21,074 bases of DNA from Burkholderiales bacterium (GTDB lineage Bacteria > Pseudomonadota > Gammaproteobacteria > Burkholderiales > Burkholderiaceae_C). The stretch's first letter is position 1. Every line of letters starts with the position of its first letter. The stretch spans positions 1-21,074 of the forward strand of contig JANXTP010000165.1 of assembly GCA_025352345.1 (NCBI GenBank), given 5' to 3'. The position numbers and the translations under genes are program-made. Positions 15,193-21,074 of the stretch are shown here, piece after piece. Under the pieces are notes generated by a model. The model was given only the letters and a program-made list of their open reading frames with translations. It did no database searches and was not told where the DNA came from.

Positions 15193-16818
15193 ATGCACGA
15201 CAAGATCCTCATCCTCGATTTCGGCTCGCAGGTCACGCAGCTGATCGCCCGCCGCGTTCGCGAGGCGCAGGTGTACTGCGAGATTCACCCGAACGATGTG
15301 CCGGACGACTTCATCCGCGGCTTCGGGGCCAAGGGCATCATCTTGTCGGGCAGCCACGCCAGCACCTATGAAGACCACCAGCTGCGCGCCCCGGCTGCCG
15401 TGTGGGACACGGGCGTGCCGGTGCTGGGCATCTGCTACGGCATGCAGACGATGGCGGTGCAACTGGGCGGCACAGTGTCGTGGAGCGACCACCGCGAGTT
15501 TGGCTATGCCGAGGTGCGCGCGCATGGCCATACCCGGCTGCTGAATGACGTTGCCGACTTCACCACTGCCGACGGCCACGGCATGCTGAAGGTGTGGATG
15601 AGCCACGGCGACAAGGTCACCGCGCTGCCGCCGGGCTTCAAGCTGATGGCCAGCACACCCAGCTGCCCGATCGCCGGCATGGCCGACGAGGCGCGTGGCT
15701 ACTACGCGCTGCAATTCCACCCCGAGGTGACGCACACGGTGCAAGGCATGGCGATGTTGACGCGTTTCGTGCGCGACATCGCCGGCTGCGCGGGCGATTG
15801 GGTGATGGGCAACTATGTGGACGAGGCGGTGGCCCGCATCCGCGAGCAGGTCGGCGACGAGGAGGTGATCCTCGGCCTGTCGGGCGGCGTCGACAGCAGC
15901 GTGGCTGCGGCATTGATCCACCGCGCCATCGGCGATCAGCTTACTTGCGTGTTCGTCGACCACGGTTTGTTGCGACTGAACGAAGGCGCGATGGTGATGG
16001 ACATGTTTGCCGGCCGTCTGCATGCCAAGGTGATTCATGCACAGGCGCAGGCGCAGTTTCTTGACCACCTGAAGGGCGTCACCGACCCGGAGGCCAAGCG
16101 CAAGATCATCGGCCGCGAATTCGTTGAAGTGTTCCAGGCCGAGGCGGCGAAGTTGAAGGCAGGGCAGGGCACCGAAGGGGAGAACCCGAGTCGCACCGTC
16201 AAAGGCGCGACGTGGCTGGCCCAAGGCACCATCTACCCCGACGTGGTCGAGAGCGGCGGCACCGCGAGCAAAAAAGCCACCATCAAGAGCCATCACAACG
16301 TCGGCGGCCTGCCCGCCACGCTCGGGCTGAAGCTGCTGGAGCCGTTGCGCGAACTCTTCAAAGACGAAGTGCGCACGCTCGGCGTGGCCCTCGGCCTGCC
16401 GCACGACATGGTCTACCGCCACCCGTTCCCCGGCCCGGGCCTGGGCGTGCGCATCCTGGGCGAAGTGAAGCCTGAATTCGCCGCGCTGCTGCAGCGCGCC
16501 GATGCCATCTTCATCGACGAACTGCGCGCCACCATCGACCCCGCCACCGGCAAGAGCTGGTACGACCTGACCAGTCAAGCCTTCGCGGTCTTCCTGCCGG
16601 TGAAAAGCGTAGGTGTGATGGGCGACGGCCGCACCTACGAATGGGTGGTGGCCCTGCGCGCCGTGCAGACCAGCGACTTCATGACCGCCGACTGGGCCGA
16701 GCTGCCGTATGCGCTGTTGAGGAAGGTCAGCTCGCGAATCATCAACGAGGTTCGCGGCATCAATCGCGTGACCTACGACGTGAGCAGCAAGCCGCCGGCG
16801 ACCATAGAGTGGGAATGA
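15193..16818 (+). CDS. guaA: GMP synthase (glutamine-hydrolysing)
   Basis: GuaA aminates XMP to GMP using glutamine and ATP. The 541-residue protein joins a class I glutamine amidotransferase domain (start KILILDFGSQVTQLIARRVR) to an ATP pyrophosphatase and a dimerisation domain. The amidotransferase has nucleophile C81 in GICYGMQ and partners H176 and E178 in FHPEVTH. The ATP pyrophosphatase has the P-loop SGGVDSS at 230-236. The C-terminus (RIINEVRGINRVTYDVSSKP, PATIEWE) is the family ending. ATG 15193 is chosen by alignment with the family start; there is no strong ribosome binding site before it. The frame is open upstream to 15091 inside the MFS gene. It completes the guaB-guaA pathway block. 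Confidence 0.98.
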   Translation: MHDKILILDFGSQVTQLIARRVREAQVYCEIHPNDVPDDFIRGFGAKGIILSGSHASTYEDHQLRAPAAVWDTGVPVLGICYGMQTMAVQLGGTVSWSDHREFGYAEVRAHGHTRLLNDVADFTTADGHGMLKVWMSHGDKVTALPPGFKLMASTPSCPIAGMADEARGYYALQFHPEVTHTVQGMAMLTRFVRDIAGCAGDWVMGNYVDEAVARIREQVGDEEVILGLSGGVDSSVAAALIHRAIGDQLTCVFVDHGLLRLNEGAMVMDMFAGRLHAKVIHAQAQAQFLDHLKGVTDPEAKRKIIGREFVEVFQAEAAKLKAGQGTEGENPSRTVKGATWLAQGTIYPDVVESGGTASKKATIKSHHNVGGLPATLGLKLLEPLRELFKDEVRTLGVALGLPHDMVYRHPFPGPGLGVRILGEVKPEFAALLQRADAIFIDELRATIDPATGKSWYDLTSQAFAVFLPVKSVGVMGDGRTYEWVVALRAVQTSDFMTADWAELPYALLRKVSSRIINEVRGINRVTYDVSSKPPATIEWE

Positions 16819-16833
16819 GGTTTCGGTCGCTGT

Positions 16834-16869
16834 AGGGTCGATCCAAGGGATGCCCACTGGATCCACCCT
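16834..16869 (+). terminator. Inverted repeat after guaA (candidate terminator)
   Basis: The arms 16834-16845 (AGGGTCGATCCA) and 16858-16869 (TGGATCCACCCT) pair over 12 bp with a single mismatch around a 12-nt loop. It starts 15 bp after the guaA stop. Only two Ts follow, so it is a weak factor-independent terminator or an mRNA 3' structure. The remaining bases up to the next gene (16870-16928) hold a GGAG ribosome binding site at 16918-16921 and nothing else recognised. Confidence 0.4.
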
Positions 16870-16928
16870 TGAAAAGCAGACCGTGAGCGCCGACACGAAA
16901 GCGCGATTGACTGAAACGGAGCCCCTGA

Positions 16929-17480
16929 ATGACACATTGGCGCCCTACCGAAAACCGCTATGGATCGCTGTCGATCGGATTGCACTGGGTGATGCTGCTG
17001 CTCCTCGCGGCGGTGTATGCCTGCATCGAGTTGCGCGGCAACTTCCCGAAGGGCAGTGGTCTGCGTGAAGGCCTCAAGACGTGGCACTTCATGCTGGGTC
17101 TGTCTGTGCTGGTGCTGGTATCGGTCCGGGTGGCGGCACGTTTTCTCGGCACCGTGCCGCGTATCCAGCCCGCGGCGCCGAAGTGGCAGAGCGTGGTCGC
17201 CAAACTGATGCACCTCGCGTTGTATGGCTTGATGATCAGCATGCCGATCCTCGGTTGGTTGATCCTCAGCGCGGACGGCCGGCCGGTCCCGTTCTTCGGG
17301 ACGCAATTGCCGCCGCTCATTGGCGAAAGCGTGGCCATTGCCGAGTGGGCCGAGGAGATTCATGAAGCCGGCGGCACGGTCGGTTATGCGTTGGTTGGTC
17401 TGCACGCAGCGGCCGCGCTGTTCCATCACTACGTGGTGCGGGACAACACCTTGCGGCGCATGCTGCCCGGCCGCGGCTGA
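16929..17480 (+). CDS. Cytochrome b561 (CybB-type)
   Basis: This 183-residue four-helix membrane protein belongs to the prokaryotic cytochrome b561 family, which carries two b-type haems and passes electrons between quinol and other partners in the inner membrane. Candidate haem-ligand histidines are H19 (LSIGLHWVML), H53 (TWHFMLGL), H145 (EIHEAGG) and H159 (LVGLHAAAAL). They correspond to the four ligands of E. coli CybB, and further conserved His residues are at 95 and 166-167. RYGSLSIGLHW near the start and the ending HHYVVRDNTLRRMLP are family typical. ATG 16929 follows GGAG by 7 nt. It could be an accessory electron carrier; its partner cannot be told here. Confidence 0.93.
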   Translation: MTHWRPTENRYGSLSIGLHWVMLLLLAAVYACIELRGNFPKGSGLREGLKTWHFMLGLSVLVLVSVRVAARFLGTVPRIQPAAPKWQSVVAKLMHLALYGLMISMPILGWLILSADGRPVPFFGTQLPPLIGESVAIAEWAEEIHEAGGTVGYALVGLHAAAALFHHYVVRDNTLRRMLPGRG

Positions 17481-17490
17481 CGCTGCGGGG

Positions 17491-17971
17491 CTAGCGGCCC
17501 CGGTCGTCGCCCCGGTTGTGATCCGGTCCTTGCCCCTGTCCGCGATTCGGCTCCCTTGTTGATCCTGGGCTGCGGTGTGGGCGGTGGCGCAGGTGCAGGC
17601 GCGGCGCGATGGTTCCGCTGTCCCACCCGCTGCGGCGCCTCGCGGCGCCAGTCGCGGAAATAGGGGAGTGCACGGTAGTAGCGCACCGGGATGCGCAGCA
17701 CGAACAACGGCACTGTCTCCGGGCCGACGTGGCCCACGGACCGTTGTACCAGTGCGCTCGCACACCCGTTGTCCTCCTGTCACACCCAGTACATGCCGTC
17801 ATCGAAGAAGAAATTCGAATCAACCTGTGGCGCGTAACAGACGGGGTGACCGGGCACCCTCGCCAGCGCCGGGTACTGCGGCACGTCGATCCCGATGCTC
17901 ACGCTGATTTGCGCGACGGCCGAGGTCACGGTGCCGCGCAACAACAAGACTCCGATGAACAAGTAACGCAT
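17491..17971 (-). pseudogene. Decayed gene for a small secreted protein (stop plus frame changes)
   Basis: Reading the minus strand from ATG 17971 (GAGGAG ribosome site upstream) gives a signal-peptide-like start MRYLFIGVLLLRGTVTSAVA and then QISVSIGIDVPQYP, HPVCYAPQVDSNFFFDDGMY. The frame stops at TGA 17780-17782 right after YWV. The continuing homology appears in other frames: HWYNGPWAT near 17754-17728 in a second frame, then VGPETVPLFVLRIPVRYYR and YFRDWRREAPQ from about 17728 to 17630 in a third. From memory, exported proteobacterial proteins of unknown function carry the order VSIGI, YP.L..VPG.PVYYAP, YFFYDG.YWV, WYNGPW, VPV.VLRVPVRYYR on one chain. The pieces are therefore in the right order but broken by a stop and at least two frame shifts. 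An arginine inside the signal core also suggests decay. Sequencing error is the alternative. Confidence 0.7.
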
Positions 17972-18167
17972 GTCCGTTTCTCCTCGCAGAGCCACGAGGC
18001 GACGTCAGTTCGGTCCATCCGGCGGTGCTTGAGACCTCGTGAGCGCACGCAGTGTGGACTCGCGATCGAATGCAGCCACCAGACAGCGACCTCATCCCAC
18101 GCGGCGGGTGTCCTGCGACACACCGTGCCGGCGACGTCTGGTTACAGATTCGCGCAATCTCCACTTA

Positions 18168-18188
18168 AAATGTGCATATTGCACATTT
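18168..18188. promoter_or_regulatory. Perfect 9-3-9 inverted repeat at the DUF6502 gene start (candidate operator)
   Basis: AAATGTGCA (18168-18176) and TGCACATTT (18180-18188) are exact reverse complements separated by TAT, ending 3 bp before the ATG at 18192. TAAAAT at 18166-18171 resembles a -10 box at the left edge, which would put the transcription start inside the repeat and leave a leader of about 14 nt with no ribosome binding site. No convincing -35 is seen. The AT-rich repeat stands out from the GC-rich surroundings. Such a placement suits a repressor site, perhaps for the product of the gene itself, but the binder is unknown. The rest of the gap from 17972 holds nothing recognised. 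Confidence 0.65.
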
Positions 18189-18191
18189 AAG

Positions 18192-19112
18192 ATGTCGGAC
18201 ATGGGCTTACCCGTTTCTCTGGCCGACTCGGCCTCTCCCGCCATCGCCGCCTCGGGCGAGTCGGTTGCGTTGGTGCAGGCCATCGGGCGTCTGGTGCTGC
18301 CGCTGGCACGCCTGGCGGTGGCCAAGGGGCTGCCGTTTGCGATGGTCGAGGCACAGCTCAAGCAGGCCTTCGTCCAGGCTGGCCGCGAGGCGCACCCGCA
18401 GTTGGCACCGCACCGTGTGGTCAGCCGCATTGCCACTGCGACCGGCCTGAGCCGGCGCGAGATCACGCGACTGACGCAAGTGCACTCACCGCTGTCGCAG
18501 CGCCGTCCGGTGGCGGCCGAACTGTTCGCACATTGGGCGAACGACCCGACTTATCAGGACCGGCACGGCCGTCCCCGCGTGCTGCCGCGGCAGGGCGAGG
18601 GGCTGAGCTTCGAGTCGCTGGCCCAGTCGGTGACACGTGATGTCCATCCGCGCAGCCTGCTTGACGAATTGCTGCGTCTCGGGATGGCGGTCCATGACGC
18701 CGAAGGTGACACCGTTGCGCTGGTGCGCGATGCCTTTGTGCCGCGGGGAGACGCCGAGCGGATGCTGGGCTTTCTCAGCGACAACGTCGGGGACCACCTG
18801 GGTGCCGCCGTGGCCAATGTGCTGAGTGATGGCCGCTCGCATTTCGAGCAAGCTGTCTTCGCCGACGAGCTTTCCGCGGAATCGATCGAGCAGATCCGCG
18901 CCTTGGTGAGCGCGCAGTGGCGGGAGGCGACGGCTTCCCTGGTGCCTGCAATCGAGGTGCTGATCGAACAGGACCGTGCCACTGGACGCGCGCAGGACCG
19001 CCGCCTTCGCATCGGCCTGTACACCTACACCGACTGCATGGACGGCGCAGCGCCGTCCATGCCCCAAGTCCCCCTGACACCGGCACAAGCCGGCAACCTA
19101 GAAGACTCCTGA
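18192..19112 (+). CDS. DUF6502 family protein with a helix-turn-helix-like segment
   Basis: The 306-residue product matches what I recall of DUF6502 proteins, a family of unknown function common in betaproteobacteria. It has no signal peptide or membrane segment, so it is cytoplasmic. An N-terminal helical part (LVQAIGRLVLPLARLAVAKG, GLPFAMVEAQLKQAFVQ) is followed at about residues 75-95 by HRVVSRIATATGLSRREITR. That reads like a helix-turn-helix, with the Gly-Leu-Ser turn before a second helix. The middle includes PRVLPRQGEGLSFESLAQSV and the later part is helical with many acidic residues. ATG 18192 (or 18201) is chosen because upstream codons cross the inverted repeat and promoter-like sequence. 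The following lipoprotein gene begins 11 bp after its stop. A DNA-binding role is inference. Confidence 0.75.
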   Translation: MSDMGLPVSLADSASPAIAASGESVALVQAIGRLVLPLARLAVAKGLPFAMVEAQLKQAFVQAGREAHPQLAPHRVVSRIATATGLSRREITRLTQVHSPLSQRRPVAAELFAHWANDPTYQDRHGRPRVLPRQGEGLSFESLAQSVTRDVHPRSLLDELLRLGMAVHDAEGDTVALVRDAFVPRGDAERMLGFLSDNVGDHLGAAVANVLSDGRSHFEQAVFADELSAESIEQIRALVSAQWREATASLVPAIEVLIEQDRATGRAQDRRLRIGLYTYTDCMDGAAPSMPQVPLTPAQAGNLEDS

Positions 19113-19123
19113 GGAGAATCATC

Positions 19124-20404
19124 ATGCCGACAAACACCCATCCATCGACCTCGCACCCCGAGGACACGGCACGCTCCTGGTGGGCGCTGACCGCAGGCCT
19201 GCTTTTGGCAGGTCTCGCAGCCACGCTCGTGGCCTGTGGCGGTGGGGGCGGCAGCAGCGCGGGGGTCGGTACCGGTGGCACCGGTGCGTTCGCGGTGGGC
19301 ACCATCAGCGGATTCGGCTCCATCATTGTCAACGGTGTGCGCTATGACGACAGCAGCGCGAGCGTGCTCGATGACGACGACAACAGCAGCAGTTCGAGCT
19401 CGTTGTCCATCGGTCAGGTGGTCGAGTTGCGCGGCACGGTGAACGACGACGGCCTCAAAGGCACGGCGAGCAGCATCTCGTTCTACTCTGCGTTGAAGGG
19501 ACCGGTCACCGCTGTCAATGTTGGTGCTGGCACCGTGACGGTCTTCGGTCAGGTGGTGAACGTGACGGCGACCACGCTGTTCTCGGGTGTTGCCGATCTC
19601 AACGGCATCGCCGTTGGCAGCGTCATCGAGGTCTATGGCTTACCGGATGCCACGGGTGCGATCACAGCCACCCGCATCGAGTACGAAGCTGCTTCGGTCG
19701 CTGGCTTCAGTGGCGACTTCCGCATTCGTGGCACCGTCTCCGGCCTGGTCGCTACGTCGCTTGGCCAGCAATTCACGGTGGGCTCGGTGACTGTGCAGAC
19801 CGATAACACCACCACCGTGATCGGCACGGTCGCCAATGGCGTATTCGTCAAGGTGCGGCTGGACAAGACTGCCATTGCCGCAAGCACCTACCTGGCCAAG
19901 CGTGTCAAGGTCAAGGAACGAGCCTACGAAAATGGCGTGAACAAGGCTGAAGTGCAGGGCCTGATCAGCGAGTTCACATCGTCCACCGCGCCATTCAAGG
20001 TCAACGGCTACCCGGTCCAGCTCGACCCCTCGGCGGTTTACGAACACGGTGTTGCCGGCGATCTGGCCAACGACGTGCGCATCGAGGCCAAGGGTGTCGT
20101 AACCGCCGGCGTGCTGGTGGTCAGCAAGGTCGAGTTCGACAACGAAGACAACAAGGGTGGGGATGACGGCAACGATGCGCCGTTCGAGTTCCATGGTGTG
20201 GCTGCGTGCAGCGCGACACCATGTGGCAGCCCTGCGGGTGCCCTCGTTGTGCGCGGCGTGACTGTGCAGTACGACGCCTCGACAAAGTTCTCTGGCGTGA
20301 CCGCCGCCAATCTCAACGGCGCCCGAGTCGAAGTGAAGGCGATCGCGCAGTCGGGCCCCGGTGGAACAACCTTGTTGGCCACGCGCATCCAACTCGACGA
20401 CTGA
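19124..20404 (+). CDS. DUF5666 repeat lipoprotein
   Basis: The 426-residue product is exported and probably lipid-anchored. A polar N-terminus is followed by the hydrophobic segment WWALTAGLLLAGLAATLVAC with lipobox LVAC and Cys38, then a Gly/Ser linker. The remainder is beta-rich and built from about five copies of a 65-80-residue module, recognisable by words such as GTISGFGSIIVNGVRY, SIGQVVELRGTV, GSVIEVYGLPDATG and ARVEVKAIAQSGPGG. This is the DUF5666 pattern (small beta-barrel-like units, function unknown). A run of Asp and Ser near 77-90 and an acidic stretch near 345-355 (EDNKGGDDGND) could bind cations. GAGGAG at 19111-19116 lies 7 nt before the ATG, next to the DUF6502 stop, so the two genes form one unit. 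Confidence 0.8.
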   Translation: MPTNTHPSTSHPEDTARSWWALTAGLLLAGLAATLVACGGGGGSSAGVGTGGTGAFAVGTISGFGSIIVNGVRYDDSSASVLDDDDNSSSSSSLSIGQVVELRGTVNDDGLKGTASSISFYSALKGPVTAVNVGAGTVTVFGQVVNVTATTLFSGVADLNGIAVGSVIEVYGLPDATGAITATRIEYEAASVAGFSGDFRIRGTVSGLVATSLGQQFTVGSVTVQTDNTTTVIGTVANGVFVKVRLDKTAIAASTYLAKRVKVKERAYENGVNKAEVQGLISEFTSSTAPFKVNGYPVQLDPSAVYEHGVAGDLANDVRIEAKGVVTAGVLVVSKVEFDNEDNKGGDDGNDAPFEFHGVAACSATPCGSPAGALVVRGVTVQYDASTKFSGVTAANLNGARVEVKAIAQSGPGGTTLLATRIQLDD

Positions 20405-20411
20405 TTTCGTC

Positions 20412-20477
20412 CAGTCACCGGCCCACGCCGGTGACTGAAGCCCCAGGTGTCTGCAACCGCAGGCCCTGGGGCTTTTT
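20412..20477 (+). terminator. Double-hairpin intrinsic terminator after the DUF5666 gene
   Basis: First hairpin: CAGTCACCGG (20412-20421) pairs perfectly with CCGGTGACTG (20428-20437) around a 6-nt loop. Second hairpin, immediately after: AAGCCCCAGG (20438-20447) pairs with CCTGGGGCTT (20465-20474), with an inner CTGC/GCAG stem, ending in a run of five Ts at 20473-20477. This is a clear factor-independent terminator starting 7 bp after the lipoprotein stop. The bases from 20478 to 20585 show no other clear signal. Confidence 0.9.
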
Positions 20478-20598
20478 CATTGCGGGAAATCTCAATGTTC
20501 ACCCGCCTGCTGCGCAGCGACAATTTCTAGGGGCTGGTCGTGCAGGTCAGTGCAGCGGCAGGGCTCCATTCGAATTCACATCAAGAGGAGAGATGGGC

Positions 20599-21074
20599 AT
20601 GGCACAGAACAGCAATCGGCAATGGATTCTGAAGAAGCGGCCGGTCGGTGACATTGCCGACGACGATCTGGTGATCGAGGCAACGCCGATCCCGAAAGCC
20701 AGCGACGGTGAGGTCGTGCTCCGCACGCACTACCTCTCGCTCGACCCGACCAACCGCATCTGGATGAGTGACATGGTCCAGTACATGCCGCCGGTGGCGT
20801 TGAACACGGCGATGCGCGGTGCGGTGATGGGCGAGGTAATCGAAAGCCGCAGCCCGGCCTACCAGGTCGGCGATCAGGTGATGGGCCTGGCCACCTGGAG
20901 CGACTACTGCTGTGCGCCAGCTGCGAACCTGCAGCACTGCCCACAGCTGCCCGGAATTCCGGTGAAAGAGGTGTTCGGCATCTACACCATCGTTGGGCCG
21001 ACCGCGTATTTCGGGGTGGTCGACATCGGTCAGCCGAAAGTCGGCGAGACGCTGGTCGTGTCCGGCGCTGCCGG
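20599..21074 (+). CDS. CurA-like NADP-dependent oxidoreductase, MDR family (3' end outside window)
   Basis: The visible 158 residues are the N-terminal part of a medium-chain dehydrogenase/reductase of the zinc-free leukotriene B4 12-hydroxydehydrogenase/CurA type. These enzymes use NADPH to reduce the C=C bond of enones. Signs are NRQWILKKRPVGDIADDDLV, HYLSLDPTNRIWMSDM, the conserved MRGAVMGEVIESRSPAYQVG, and VFGIYTIVGPTAYFGVVDIG. VGETLVVSGAAG at the right edge begins the NADP-binding Rossmann motif. ATG 20599 is preferred because AGGAG (20586-20590) lies 8 nt before it; ATG 20593 (two residues longer) would be only 2 nt away. It stands after a strong terminator, so it has its own promoter, which I could not identify. 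Confidence 0.9.
   Translation, partial: MAQNSNRQWILKKRPVGDIADDDLVIEATPIPKASDGEVVLRTHYLSLDPTNRIWMSDMVQYMPPVALNTAMRGAVMGEVIESRSPAYQVGDQVMGLATWSDYCCAPAANLQHCPQLPGIPVKEVFGIYTIVGPTAYFGVVDIGQPKVGETLVVSGAA

Noticed and set aside
14959..16935. Minus-strand open frame of 658 codons opposite guaA
   Set aside because: His/Ala/Gln-rich low-complexity translation, fully antisense to a clear guaA with all catalytic residues.

Overview
The window (about 21 kb, GC-rich, no interruption by mobile elements) looks like the chromosome of a phototrophic betaproteobacterium of the order Burkholderiales, in the neighbourhood of Rubrivivax, Roseateles or Rhodoferax. This is inferred from three things: a bacteriochlorophyll gene block, a high-potential iron-sulfur protein of the type used as reaction-centre donor in Rubrivivax, and housekeeping neighbours typical of Burkholderiales (phaR, rimO, smpB/ratA/rnfH, DUF4124-guaB-guaA). 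No genus can be fixed by reading alone.

Region 1 (1-5750) is the end of a photosynthesis gene cluster. It holds a 5'-truncated ppsR (redox/light regulator), then bchG (bacteriochlorophyll synthase), a PucC-family MFS protein (ORF428/Bch2 type), bchP (geranylgeranyl reductase) and a small unknown membrane protein, all on the + strand and tightly packed. In front of bchG are two tandem near-consensus PpsR operators. A HiPIP gene (hip) faces this block convergently, and a large stem-loop lies between them. Together these genes finish bacteriochlorophyll a (phytyl tail attachment and reduction), regulate it, and supply a likely electron carrier.

Region 2 (5960-10360) has phaR (polyhydroxyalkanoate regulator), then rimO, a MetC-type PLP enzyme and an acyltransferase-3 membrane protein. 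The last three are joined by a 2-bp gap and a 4-bp overlap, so they probably form one transcript.

Region 3 (10400-12210) is the conserved smpB <- -> ratA-rnfH arrangement, followed by a secreted DUF4124 protein on the minus strand.

Region 4 (12300-17480) is the guanine nucleotide block guaB - TetA-like MFS - guaA, with a perfect TATAAT box before guaB, followed by a cytochrome b561.

Region 5 (17490-21074) is the least ordinary. It has a decayed secreted-protein gene with a stop and at least two frame changes, then a two-gene unit of a DUF6502 protein with a helix-turn-helix-like segment and a DUF5666 repeat lipoprotein. The DUF6502 gene has a perfect 9-3-9 inverted repeat almost touching its start codon. 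A double-hairpin terminator closes the unit, and the 5' part of a CurA-like NADP-dependent oxidoreductase runs off the right edge. No tRNA, rRNA, CRISPR array, insertion sequence or phage gene was recognised.
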